DNA from: Brachypterus glaber
Taxonomy: Eukaryota; Arthropoda; Insecta; Coleoptera; Kateretidae
Direction of reading: 5' to 3'
DNA: 64,000 nucleotides
Assembly: GCA_958510825.1 (NCBI GenBank)
Contig: OY294046.1
Coordinates: forward strand, 11,200,847-11,264,846
Positions 31,089 through 42,191 of the stretch are shown one piece after another. Within the stretch, counting starts at the first letter, position 1. Each line of letters opens with the position of its first letter. The notes under the pieces are model-generated. The model had not been told where the DNA came from, searched no databases, and saw only the letters and a program-made list of their open reading frames with translations. Made by a program: the position numbers and the translations under genes.

Positions 31089-32262
31089 CACGGTGTATTT
31101 GAAATAGCATCGGAAATTTTAACAGATGATTCTACATCATAAAATATGACAAAAAGTTCCTGTAAACATATGTCTAAAAATGTGTCATAAGGGAGCTACG
31201 CCCCTTTGAAAGTGGCTAAAAAAATCGGTTTTTATTTAATAACTCAGGAACCCTTTGAGATATATCAACGAGGTTTTGCACGTCAACTAATCCTACCAAG
31301 GCCCGTTTTAGTGTGTTATTTTCATGTATTTATTTCAACCAGGGGTGTGAAAACGGGGGGGGGGGTTATCAGTTTTTTGTCCCAAACTTTTTTCTGTTTA
31401 ACTTTTTTGCAATTTTATTTTTGAAATATGATTCCTCAGGTCAAAATACATAAAAAAGGTACTCTTGTTGTAATACTGTAGGATTAACCGTTTTCGAGAA
31501 AAATTAATTTGAAGGTGAAATTTCACGGTTCGAGGACGAAAAATTAAATACTAAAATATTGAAAACCAAAATTTTAATGATGCAGGACGAATGTACATTA
31601 AAAATTAAGAAAAAAACTTCATATACAGGTACTTCCAAAAATCAATACTAATGGAGCTATGGTCTCCTAAATACGCACCATTTTTAAAGGGCCATGGTAG
31701 CTTTAAAAGCTTTTTTTCGACCTACATGTATGGAAACTTTTTTTATTAGTTTTTGATGTAGAATAACATTGCATCATTAAAATTTTTTTTCGACATTTTA
31801 GTATTTAATTTTTCGTCCTCGAACCGTGGAATTTCACCTTCAAATTAATTTTTCTCGAAAACGGTTAATCCTACAGTATTACAACAAGAGTACCTTTTTT
31901 ATGTATTTTGACCTGAGGAATCATATTTCAAAAATAAAATTGCAAAAAAGTTACACAGAAAAAAGTTTGGGACAAAAAACTGATAAGGCCCCCCCGTTTC
32001 GCACACCCCTGGTTTAAATAAGTAAGTGAAAATTACATACAAAGATGGGCCTTATTAGGATCTATTCACGTGCAAAACCTCGTTAATATATCTTTAAGGG
32101 TTCCTGACTTATTAAATAAAAAACGATTTTTTTAGCCAATTTCAAAGGGGCGTAGCTCCCTTATGACGCATTTTTAGACATATGTTTATAGGAACTTTTT
32201 GTCATATTTTATCATGTAGAATCACCTGTTAAAATTTCCGACGCTATTTCAAATACACCCTG
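31089..32262. mobile_element. Fold-back element K, copy 2
   Basis: A 1,174-bp near-duplicate of 8119-9303 with the same CACGGTGTATTTGAAATAGC and ATACACCCTG ends and TA on both sides. Differences are scattered substitutions, and the G run is shorter (31347-31356). A partial third copy is at 37280-37545. No transposase. Confidence 0.85.
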
Positions 32263-33088
32263 TATAAGTGCTAAATTAACCAAATACAATTGCCTTAATT
32301 ATAAACAAAAAACGCTAAAAATAGGAGTTTTACCCTATTTTTACCCCCTTACCCCCAATTGTTTACCCCCAAAATCTAATCAGCTCTTCGGAATACGATA
32401 AGAAACAATATGCAAAAAACCGCAAGTCGATATCTCATGTAGAAATGGAGTTAAAGAGTTTACACCCAGACAGACAGACGGACGGACGCAAAATTTGTTT
32501 TTACTGATTTCGACTCAGAATGGTCTAAAACGTCGAGAAATGTGAAAAAAACGTGGTCAAAGATTTTGACTTTTCGGCGAATATTTCAATACATCGGCAC
32601 TCATAGCACTAAGTGCCGATGTAATTTGTCATTATCCGACACGTTCGTATGTCACTCAAGACGTGGGTGATTGCTTGTAAATTATGCGTTTAATATTTAA
32701 ATTAATCGATCGAAAAATAGAAAGTAAATATCGGTCACCCACAACTGGTGGGCTACAATTAATTGCATCTAAAAACACTTTTCATTGGCTGACATTTTTT
32801 GATTAATTGAGGAATGTAGGATAAAAGGTGATAAGTCCAAATTCTTTAATAAAAAAAATCGATGTTAAATTAAAAGGTATTAAGTTAGAAAATCTGTTTC
32901 GGCGCAGCAGCACGCTGCAGCGCGTCAGTGGCAGCGAACGTGTTAAGCGAATTTTAGAATTAATCTTACCAAACAAATATTTATCAAAGACCATGGCTTA
33001 CCTAGAATAAATAAAAATAATATTAGTTAAGTATTTTCGAATTACTGGTATGCTAGTACAAATTATTTTTACCATAATAACTTTATAT
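32263..33088. other. Spacer with hairpin and GACAGAC motif
   Basis: Positions 32400-32490 carry CGCAAGTCGATATCTCATGT ... CAGACAGACAGACGGACGG, kin to the R2 tail. A hairpin, TACATCGGCACT ... AAGTGCCGATGTA, is at 32591-32624. A 60-codon frame at 32828 is not supported. Confidence 0.45.
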
Positions 33089-33460
33089 CAAAGAACTTTT
33101 ACCTCAAAAAGTAATTTCAGACCAATGTTTATGAAGGAGTCATCTTTGTTTATTTACTAACAGAAACGCGATACAGCTTTGTGGTGTAAAATGTAGATGT
33201 CGCTAGTCGACTTTCAGGCTACCTAGTAGCGAGGTTGCGTAGTTTCCACCTTATCATTAATTCAAATTATTATACTTAAATTAAAAATGTAAAAAACTTG
33301 TGTATACTATAATTATGTTTAATAATATAGTATATTTAAATCTATTAAAATTAAACTACTAGTTCATATAAAACTCATACAGAACTAATGTTTCTTAAAA
33401 TTTACAATAAAATATCCAAAGTATGTTTCCAATCGGCAACACTGTACTAAGTGTAAACTG
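33089..33460 (-). mobile_element. hAT-type MITE, truncated copy
   Basis: Inverted relative to 16157-16704. The intact end is CAAAGAACTTTTACCTCAAA, and the body matches through GCGACATCTACATTTTACAC-type sequence (here inverted) to TCGGCAACACTGTAC. It stops abruptly at about 33460, where a family A fragment begins. One terminus is missing. Confidence 0.75.
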
Positions 33461-33614
33461 AAAAAAAGTGCTGCCGCCAGTGGTGGTTTTGTAACTAACT
33501 TTTTTCTACGGCGTACCACAATTAACTTATTTTTTTACTGTAAAAAAATAGATCACTTCTAACTAGTGTGTTCAGTTATAAAATATGTACATTTTAGAAC
33601 GCTTGAAGAAAAAA
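33461..33614 (+). repeat. Family A repeat, terminal fragment
   Basis: AGTGCTGCCGCCAGTGGTGG ... ACTAGTGTGTTCAGTTATAA ... CGCTTGAAGAAAAA. It matches the non-palindromic end of the full copies (36661-36830 inverted, 62825-62974). It is joined to a broken MITE without spacer. Confidence 0.75.
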
Positions 33615-33989
33615 TAAGTTTTTTCAATTATAATTTTTGCGAGCCCCCGGTATATGAATACTTCGATCCAACCACTAATTAGTACACATAAACTTGGATT
33701 AAGTACCTTCAGGTCATAGATCCCGATACTCATACTCTAGTAGTTACGCAACAACTATTAATATGCAATTTACCATTTTGATTTATTTATTTATTAATAA
33801 ATGCAGAAAATAATTACGAAAAACACGATAATTTCTAGATGTTTGGGCATAGAAACCGCATGAATTTTTCATAAACAAACTAGCCGTGAAGAAACATAAG
33901 CTTCGCGATTCATATAATGCTCTTCAACATCCAATTAGTCTAAGAGCTGGTCACCATTTTTAATTCATCATTTTCTCCCAGCTGTATTT
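33615..33989. other. AT-rich spacer
   Basis: Contains ACTAGCCGTGAAGAAACATA at 33881, a fragment resembling the R2 start. Otherwise nothing. Confidence 0.35.
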
Positions 33990-34130
33990 TATATGTGTGT
34001 TATTAGTCGTCAAATGTTTCGATTTAGTGACCTTTATAAAAATTTCCCTCATAATTCGGCAAAATTATTCCGTAAGCCTATGTTTATTTTCAACGTTGAT
34101 GAGTCATAACTGAGTTTACGCCGAATACTG
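33990..34130 (-). repeat. Dispersed repeat R1, partial inverted copy
   Basis: GACGACTAA-type sequence (here TAGTCGTCAAATGTTTCGAT) through TGATGAGTCATAACTGAGTT, the reverse complement of 88-235 and 4749-4870. Confidence 0.7.
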
Positions 34131-34154
34131 ATTATAATTATTTATATAATAAAA

Positions 34155-34245
34155 AAATGATTCAAACTAAAATTGTTGGAAATTTCTTTCTTAACAAAAT
34201 TGTTAATATGCATTTTTATCTTAAGATGCATATTTAGCGAGATAA
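34155..34245. repeat. Fragment of the 52-kb fold-back family
   Basis: TGATTCAAACTAAAATTGTT ... TTATCTTAAGATGCATATTTAGCGA matches one arm of 52040-52905. Confidence 0.6.
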
Positions 34246-34380
34246 TAATAATAATAATATTTATTGAATAAAAAGGTAAACGTAATAAAATAAGAAAATA
34301 TATCAATAAATATGCTACAATGCACTTAAATGTATAAAATAGTACATAACCGCACTCATCCCTTTAATCCAAGATGGCGG
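34240..34380 (-). repeat. Possible LINE 3' end with (TAA)n
   Basis: GAGATAATAATAATAATAAT followed by TTTATTGAATAAAAAGG looks, on the minus strand, like the 3' UTR and ATT-repeat tail of a LINE such as the one at 44070-45100. No coding part is left. Confidence 0.35.
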
Positions 34381-34498
34381 ACAGTTCCCATATCAAATTA
34401 ATGGGCAAGAATGTCATTTCTTCATCTACTGCGTCAAAAGGTTTAACTTGTAATTCTTTTCGTGAAAAAATTTAAAATGATTGGGTTATCTACACAAC

Positions 34499-35519
34499 AT
34501 ATCGTCGGCTTACAAGTAAAGAGCACTAAGTCCAAAAACATGATTTTGAGATATTGACAAATTTAACTTTCATTGTTGTTTTTTAATTTTTGTAATAATT
34601 GTTTTTGGAAACAAACTACCGCAAATTGCAGTGACATGTTTGGACATAATAAAGTCCCATTTGCAGTTAAATAAAAAAAAATTGAAGTAGTTTAATTAAA
34701 CTAAATTTGAAAAAAGACATGGACTTAGTGCCTTTTACTTGTAGGCCCACGAAGTAGGCTTACAAGTAAAGAGCACTAAGTCGATAGAATAATATAAAAA
34801 ACAACTATTTAAAATTAAAACCCTTCTATTAATTAAACGTAATGTCTAACTATAAAGTAGAAAACAAGTTGTTTACATAAATTTTCAAAAACTAGATTTT
34901 AAAAGAAGGGTTTGGACTTTTTGATTGTTTAAAGAACGTTTCCAAAATTAATAATAATACTTAATTAGTATTAATTATATGAAACTGCTCACTACGCCAA
35001 AACTAAGACAGTTTTCAGAGGCCATCGGCTGTGCCGGCAAAAAAGCATCTCCTAAAGTCAATAATTATAATGAATCATTATTAATGATAAAACACTTCAC
35101 GGTGCAATCCTAAGGCCTGTTTTCCGAAATTGCCGCGAACTTTAGTTTTATTTTATATTCTTGTTATTTATGTAGTAACCAAGGATTTAAGAGCAAAATT
35201 TAAAAAATCTATCAGTTAGTTTTTTTTTATTTATATTTTTTTATAAAAATCTGCACCCATTCAATTATTTGTCTATATCTAGGCTATTTCTAATTATAAT
35301 AAAAATATTATTATAAATAAAACAAAGTTTGCTTAATTTTCTTAATCATATTTTTATAAATTAACTCTTTTTAGAAAGTCGCTTAGTGCAGAAACATTTA
35401 AAATAATCTATAATTAAAACGCACTAAGTGACTTAGATAAAATTTTAATCAAAATCGAATTAAAATCATATTTTTGCAAAAAAGTGACTTAGTGCCTTTT
35501 ACTTGTAAGCCGACGATAT
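34499..35519. mobile_element. Fold-back element with repeated terminal motif
   Basis: The ends are ATATCGTCGGCTTACAAGTA and TACTTGTAAGCCGACGATAT. The motif GGCTTACAAGTAAAGAGCACTAAGTC occurs in alternating orientation at 34505, 34721 (inverted), 34753 and 35484 (inverted). The centre is AT-rich with no gene. TSD is unclear. Confidence 0.75.
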
Positions 35520-35867
35520 TTTTTGAACGCAAACATAATGCACTTTTCTAGCTAGATGCATAGCTGGGAAGAGAACAATTATGATCGCTTCAATTATTAA
35601 AGAAAGTAGTCAAATTGTAAGCCATTGTGTAATGAGATACGCAAACACTTTCTTTCGAATTATAATAGGCACTGATAATAACATAATAAGCCACGAGAAA
35701 GGCAAAAATTACAATAAAATTAATTTAATTAGTTAAAAATTATTATTAATACAGTTAATTCATTAAAAACAGAAGATAAAAAACTGTATAAAATAACTAG
35801 CAAATACATTTTAAGGTGCTCCAAAAATTTGGATTTTATTTAAAGAATCAGGACTCAGGGGTGACTG

Positions 35868-36657
35868 GGGCTAATTGTCGCACTTTTCATTCAAAGTCAG
35901 TTTTTTTCCTCGGTTTTTTCCTTTATTTTTGTCTTTTTTTTTAATTGACCAAATGGTAATTTTAGCTGCACGTTTCAGTAATATTATTATAAGATAAAAC
36001 ATGAAAAAAATTATGGGGTATTAGAGTTATAATTTTTTTTGTGAAGTCTCGACAAATGAGACAACGTATATAAAGGCATTTATAAAAATCATAAATAAGT
36101 AATAAGACATGTACCTTCCCAAAAGCCGATGGTACCAAAATTGTCAACTTTATAATTAAATAATATTTTTTCAATTTTTTTTTATTTAATTTAATTTAAT
36201 AAACGATTTTATTTGCTATCCTACAAAGTTTCCATTTTTAACGCAGTTTTGAATAAAAAAATGCGAAAAAGGAAATTTATACCATGAGCATATCTCCAGA
36301 TCATGCGACAACTAGCCGCAGTGGTCAATTTTACTCACTCCTGGATGACAATATATTGCAATGTCAACAAATAATATACACCTTAAACTATTAATATACA
36401 TATAATTTTCTTATCTTAATATTTTAAATCTCTCACAATAAGAAAAAATATTTACCACAAAAAAATTACTGGACGCTTTAATTTTGACATTTTTTGGATT
36501 ATCTTGCTGCTCTTTTAACTTATTGCTTTTAAGTTTAAAAATTATAAATGGCGCTTTTGTAACGTAGAGGTTAATCTCGGTTTGGGGCAGAAAACTATTT
36601 TGCTTTTTGAGATACAAACACTTTGACATCTTACCCCTGCGACAACTAGCCCCGGTC
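35868..36657. mobile_element. Possible fold-back element
   Basis: ACTGGGGCTAATTGTCGCAC near 35868 mirrors GCGACAACTAGCCCCGGTCA near 36637, and a further direct copy GCGACAACTAGCCGCAGTGG is at 36305. The arms are short (about 20 bp) and the boundary is uncertain. Minus-strand frames at 35962 and 36411 are not convincing. Confidence 0.45.
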
Positions 36658-36660
36658 ACG

Positions 36661-37276
36661 TTTTTCTTCAAGCGTACTAAAATGTTCACATTTTATAACT
36701 GAACACACTAGTTAGAAGTGATCTATTTTTTTACAGTAAAAAAATGAGTTCATTGTTGTACGCCGTAAAAAAAAGTTAGTTAGCAAAACCACCACTGGCG
36801 GCAGCACTCTTTGACTTTGATGACATCCATACTTCAAACTTGTTTGTTTATTATGTAAACAGGTGGTTGACTCGAGATTTGAGTGAAATTGATTCAAAAT
36901 AATTGAAGAAGAATATATGGTTTATACACCTACAAATCTCTCCGAAATTGCAAATGCTACATTAGACAAGTGTGCGATTTAGCCTACGAAAACAAATTTA
37001 AATGAGCTAAGGAAGGTTTAAGTTTATTTAGAAAGGGTTTTATTGGCCTATTTTAATAAAAAAAAAACATACTTTATTACTGAATAAATTCAAAAATTAA
37101 TATTTAAAAGAAATATATAGGATGCTTGAAGGAAAAATAGTATGTTTCACTCAGAGGAAAAGTGCTTTTTTTTCTCATCTGTAGTTTCCGGACTCCGCTT
37201 CGCGTCGTCCGTAAATTCTACAGACTAGTAAAAAAAGCTTCACTTTTCCTCTTAGTAAAACAATATACTATTTTAT
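36661..37276 (-). mobile_element. Family A element, copy A2
   Basis: The core 36661-37137 is bounded by TTTTTCTTCAAGCG and GCTTGAAGGAAAAA. Outside the second terminus lies the palindrome 37138-37276 (arms about 55 bp, TAGTATGTTTCACTCAGAGG paired with CTTAGTAAAACAATATACTA; head CCGGACTCCGCTTCGCGTCG). The same order, inverted, is seen at 62072-62974. No coding frame. Confidence 0.8.
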
Positions 37277-37279
37277 GTA

Positions 37280-37545
37280 TTTATTCTAACCAGAGGCGTG
37301 CAAACCAGATGACCTTATTTCTTTATTGTTCCAAACTTTTTTCTGCGTAACTGTTTTGATATGATTCCTCAGGTAAAAATACACAATAAAGGCTTTCTTG
37401 TTGTAATACCGTAGGATTAAAAGTTTTTGAGAAAAAAAGAGTAATATTTCACATATCGAGGACCAAAAATGAAACACCGAAATGTTAAAAACCAACATGG
37501 ATACATCAAAAACTAAAAAAATGTTCCTGTACATGAAGATACTCT
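37280..37545 (+). repeat. Fold-back element K, fragment
   Basis: TTCTAACCAGAGGCGTGCAA ... ATATGATTCCTCAGGTAAAA ... AAAAACTAAAAAAATGTTCC matches 8350-8660. It abuts the A2 palindrome. Confidence 0.65.
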
Positions 37546-38329
37546 AGATAATTAGTTATATTAAAAAATAATTATGCATAAGCGAATCTTAAAAAAATTA
37601 ATTAGCTTAACAACACAACAGATTATAAATATATATATACATATATCAAGATAAAAGTTCAGATGATGATCTCTTTTCAGATCTCCGTTGCAAAAAAAGT
37701 AGGCCATACCACATATCACACACACACACACATTCTAAATTTATACACATACGATATCACTTTATAAGATTGTAAGAAAACCGATATTTCTGAAATGTGT
37801 TTATCGAATAGGGCTTCTTAAAAATAACGTAATGAAAATAAACTTTGAAATTACTCTTCGAGACATTGCTTAGTCTTGGTCTTGTAACGAAAAATAAAAA
37901 ATACTGCTGCAAATAAAATAATAATTTCCCCTGTTCGTCAGAAAAAAAAAAAATGAAAAACGAAAAAATTTTGAAAATAAAAAAAAATAAAAACTAAAAT
38001 ATTTTGAAAAAAAAAAAAAAATTTTAATTTTTTTTTCAACAAAAGGAATTTAGAACTAAAAATTTATTTTTAAACGTAGAAAAAGCAATAAAAAAACTTT
38101 TCCACACGCATATGTGGAAAGAATGCCTTTTCCGCACGCATAAATATGTTTTAATTTCTTACTTGTGTAGTGTTATATTTATTCATAATATTATAAAAAT
38201 GTTTAAATTTCTTACCTGTTAATTGATTTTTTTGTTAAAAAATTATAAAAATAAGATTTATTTTGATTAATTTTATATAATATAAAAGTATATTTTATTT
38301 TAACCCTGCTCGTAGGAAAAGTTATGTTC
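37546..38329. other. AT-rich spacer
   Basis: Includes a short (CA)n run at 37717-37732 and a small hairpin TTTCCACACGCATATGTGGAAAG at 38100. No gene. Confidence 0.4.
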
Positions 38330-38331
38330 CA

Positions 38332-38446
38332 AATGCATGCGTAAAAAGGCTTTTCCGCACTCGGTTGCTTGCTTGAACTCCGCTACGCGTCGTTCTGGCA
38401 AATGCAATCGAGTGCGGAAAAGGGCCTCTTTCCGCACTTGTTAGGA
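38332..38446. repeat. Palindrome D
   Basis: CTTTTCCGCACTCGGTTGC mirrors GCAATCGAGTGCGGAAAAG. The head AACTCCGCTACGCGTCGTTC closely resembles the family A head GACTCCGCTTCGCGTCGTCC, although the arms differ. It abuts B3. Confidence 0.7.
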
Positions 38447-38454
38447 AAATAGCA

Positions 38455-38940
38455 TTTTGCGTGTTCTTATAGGCCCATAAGAGGTCTCTGCTTTTTTTCT
38501 GTTGGGTTGGCAACATACAAAAGCCTATCTCTTGACATTTTGCGTGCAAATGTCAATGTCGATTTAAAGTTTAATTTTTTACAAAATTTTGTTTTTGGGT
38601 TATTTTTTACCGTGTTAAAATTGTGGACTGGTTAATTGCAGTGAAAAAAGAAGAGATGACTATAAAATATATCAAAATATCATTTGTTCTTAGAATTTTA
38701 AACATAGTGTAAACTGTAATGCCAACCCAAAACAAAGGTCCCTAAATCAGTCATCAATTTAAAGTAAGTTTTTTAAATTTTAGAGCAAAATAGAAAAAAT
38801 TGTATAAAGCACTCTTTTCATAACACGTTTTTAGAGCACTAGTACTTTAGAAAACTCGCCGCAAGCGGCTCGTTTTCTAAACTTGTACTCATGCGCTAAA
38901 AACGTATGTTATGAAACTAGTACTATAATATACTAAATTA
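38455..38940 (+). repeat. Family B repeat, copy B3
   Basis: Collinear with 24712-25195, ending in the palindrome at 38817-38913 with head CTCGCCGCAAGCGGCTCG. Upstream sequence differs, so the unit start at GCATTTTG is real. Confidence 0.8.
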
Positions 38941-39488
38941 CACATCAGAATAAACGTGTTTTGAGTGTAAATAAAAATCAATAAACATAAATAAAAATAA
39001 ATTTAATTGTTTATTGTATGTATTACATAAATAAACAAGAATAAACATAAAAAATAATCAATATAAACAATATAATAATGTTTTGGTATCAACAGAATTA
39101 AGTGATTGATTATAATTAAGCATCCTGTATATGATAATGAAGAGGATACAATTTAATTTTAGAAACTATCGACAAATTAAATTTTCCATATACGGATAAA
39201 TTTAAAAGTATTAACCTACATTTTAAGCGGCGGTGTTTTTTATTTTAATGAAAATTATTCAAATTTTTAGATGCAACCTCGGATGCAACTTAATATAATC
39301 TCAATAGTTTTAAATCCGCGCTCTTCATTCAAGGACACTGACTGATTCAAACAAATTCTAGCCTTGAAACAAAAGAAAATTACTTTGAACATATCGAAAG
39401 ACAGGTGTCCTTGGTTCAAAGAATTCGTTTTTTTTTTTGTGTATGTATAGATAAAATAAACTTTTAGATAGGTAGTATGTTCTCATCT
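38941..39488. other. AT-rich spacer with a dispersed repeat
   Basis: Positions 39310-39425 (AAATCCGCGCTCTTCATTCA ... ATCGAAAGACAGGTGTCCTT) recur at 43300-43405. The unit contains CAAGGACAC mirrored by GTGTCCTTG. No gene. Confidence 0.45.
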
Positions 39489-39682
39489 TATATTGGACAG
39501 ATCAAAACAGAACATGAAAGTATTGACCTCGTCTGCGACCCACAAGTACGACTCGATCGGCGTAGGCCGCGACCAAACCGCGGCCGCCGCAGATTCAGTT
39601 TACCTAGATTTGCCTAAAGATTACGTCTCGGATTATTGTGTGATCATTTTGACATACAATCCGCTAATATACCAATATAAGG
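39489..39682 (+). CDS. Candidate internal or 5' exon, unknown protein
   Basis: A GC-rich island in AT-rich surroundings. The frame that includes NMKVLTSSATHKYDSIGVGR, then DQTAAAADSVYLDLPKDYVS and ILTYNPLIYQYK, has G/C at many third positions, as expected of coding sequence. A possible acceptor, CTCATCTTATATTGGACAG, precedes it at about 39488, and a donor, TATAAG|GTAAAATC, follows at 39682. The first in-frame ATG is at 39511. No family, signal peptide or membrane segment was recognised. An overlapping frame (starting IKTEHESIDLVCDP) gives an Arg-rich tail and is less likely. No partner exons were found in the window. Confidence 0.35.
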
Positions 39683-39769
39683 TAAAATCTTATCTAAATA
39701 AAGGTTTTACGCTCCATTTTGGGGATAACCGAGGGGTTAATTTATCAAACAATCATTGACTGGTCAATC

Positions 39770-40680
39770 ACTGGTCAAAAAATTATTGACAGTCATTTGA
39801 CAATCGTGAACAATTATGAAAATCATTAACAATGCTTGACAATTATCGGAAACTATGAACAATCATTTACAATCATTAACAATTAACATAGCCAACAAAA
39901 TACATTAACAATCATGGATAATCATTAACAATATTCCACAATCATAATTAATCTTTGGTATCGACAATCATGAAAAATCCTACAATATTTGACAATCATC
40001 AACAATCATAAACAATCACTGACAATCATAAACAAACCTTGGTAATCACGAAAAATAATTTACAATCATTAACAATCACCAACAATCATTACAATTCTTA
40101 AAGGGCGGATGTCTGTCAATAGCAACGTTGCTATTGACAAAGTGACATCCGCCCTTTGAGAACCAAGCCACAGAATTATTAACAATCACCGACAACCATA
40201 AAAAATCTGGCAAATCCTTACTATCATTTAACAATCTTCCACAATCATGAACAATCATGACAATCATAAACAATTCTTGAAAATCTTTGACAATCATCGA
40301 CAATAATTGATAATCATGGACCACCATGAACAATCAATCATGACAAACATTGGCAATTATTGGCAGTAGTCGACAATCACGAAAAATTATTTACAATCAT
40401 TAACAATCACCTACAATCATTGAAATTATCAACAATCATAAACAACTACAATCATTAAAAAAAACTGGAAAACCCTTACAATCATTTAAGAATTTTTCAC
40501 GGTCATCAACAATCTGTGGCATCGACAATCATGAACAATCATGACAATCATAAACAATCCGTGACAAACTTTGACAATCGACAATCATAAACAATCATTG
40601 ACAATTATGGACAACTATGAACAATCATGGCAATAATAAAAAAACCTTGCTTATCATTGACAAAAGTCCAAACCAACAAT
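39770..40680 (+). repeat. CAATCAT-rich satellite, about 0.9 kb
   Basis: A degenerate run of a roughly 10-15-bp unit, (GA)CAATCATGAA / AACAATCATT. A palindrome, AAAGGGCGGATGTCTGTCAATAGC with GCTATTGACAAAGTGACATCCGCCCTTT, is embedded at 40098-40160 and does not contain the unit. The minus-strand frame at 40076 is a product of the repeat. Confidence 0.85.
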
Positions 40681-40750
40681 TATTACAATGGAGCTCTCTA
40701 CAACTAGAATTATGAAACAAAAGACGCCTACCCTATCTCTATCTCATTTG

Positions 40751-41020
40751 TGCTACACTTTCCAGCCAACCAAATAAATACTGTATTTGTTTTTCATACA
40801 ACAAATACAGTATTTATTTGGTTGGCCGGAAAGTGTAGCACTGAGCGGCAGGAACGAACATAGCTAATGTGAATCTGTAGAATAAGATAATTCTACTAAA
40901 ATTTAGATGGCGCCAGTAATTTCTTAAATAAAAATAATACTTTTCGCCCGGCCAAGTAAATATTGTATTTGTTCAAAAAGAACAAATACAGAATTTGTTT
41001 GGTTGGGTGGAAGTGGGAGT
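40751..41020. repeat. Two related hairpins
   Basis: 40751-40837: CTTTCCAGCCAACCAAATAA and TTATTTGGTTGGCCGGAAAG around TACTGTATTTGTTTTTCAT. 40944-41018: CGCCCGGCCAAGTAAATATT and TTGTTTGGTTGGGTGG around CAAAAAGAAC. They are members of one small palindrome family, 100 bp apart in the same orientation. Confidence 0.7.
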
Positions 41021-41379
41021 GTATGTATGTCTTCTATCCTTTTTGGGTAGAACTTTTGTCCCTGTCTAATCTAACGGGAGAAATCGCCAATGGCGAATTG
41101 TAAATTTCGAAAAGGGTTCATCTCGGGTTTTCTTCAAATTGATTTTTTTTGTTTGGACTTTTTGTCTTAACTTTTGTAGGTCGTTTATTTTTAGGACATT
41201 GAGATGAGAACTTTTCGACCCTTTATTTCAGAAAGTCACATGGCGTTTGGACTTTTAATACGTAACGGGGAATTTTAAAAACTTCTTTTAAGGAACTCTG
41301 CAGTGGTCGACTGGACCGTCATCACAGCTGCACGTCGAAGAAGACTTTTAATAAAAACATTATTTTTGTATTTTTTAAT
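41021..41379. other. Spacer
   Basis: Moderately GC, no gene recognised. The phrase TTTGGACTTTTTGTC (41152) is one of several scattered TTTGGACTTTT motifs in the window. Confidence 0.35.
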
Positions 41380-41458
41380 AGTATTCTTGTTATTTTCAAT
41401 AACATTCAGAATATAAAATAACGGTACGCATAATAGGTTATGTTGTTGCCAATATATA

Positions 41459-42191
41459 CAGCCTGTTCCAGAACTCGCGTACCGAAATTTAAGAGGTGAT
41501 TCTACATCCAAAAATATGAAAAAAAGTTCCTATAAAGGTTGGTCCGGAAATGAGCCCTAATGAATCTAGGGCCCTTTAAAATTGTAATAAAAATAATGTT
41601 TTTAATTAATAACTCGGGTACCGTTTAAGCTAGAGCGGCGAGCTTTTGCATGTATACTAGTATTAATAAGGGCAATAAGTTTATGTTAATTTATTTTTTT
41701 AATTTATCCAGAGGCGTGCCCAGACGGACAAAATATATGAGGCTTAAAACATTTTTGCCCCAAACTTTTCTATGTGTATGTTTTTTGGATTTGTGGTAAA
41801 AAATATAGATTTCTAGAGTAAAAATACATATAAAATATCATATAGTGTAACACTGTAGGAACAACCGTTATCAAAAAAAAATGCAATTAAGAGGAAGTAA
41901 CATTTTGTGCCACCAAAAACGTTACTTTTTAAAAGGCTATTACTCCTTTAATATTAAATTTAGGTGTTTTGGTGTATAATACTTTTTTGCTCAGTTTTAA
42001 ATGAAGAATCACCCTGCAACATTAAAATTTTATTGGTGCTTTTTTTTGTTCCCCATTCAATACGTCATCTTCGAAGGGCCGTAGCTCCCTTAGGGCTCAT
42101 TTCCGGACCAACCTTTATAGAAACTTTTTTTCATATTTTTGGATGTAGAATCACCTCTTAAATTTCGGTACGCGAGTTCTGGAACAGTCTG
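41459..42191. mobile_element. Fold-back element, mariner-type, 733 bp
   Basis: Ends CAGCCTGTTCCAGAACTCGC and GCGAGTTCTGGAACAGTCTG, flanked by TA. The arms share TAAAGGTTGGTCCGGAAATG and its mirror CATTTCCGGACCAACCTTTA. It is a relative of 14697 and 25584. No transposase. Confidence 0.85.

Noticed and set aside
39770..40680. A CRISPR-like array
   Set aside because: The short units are degenerate, have no regular spacers, and sit in a eukaryotic setting.
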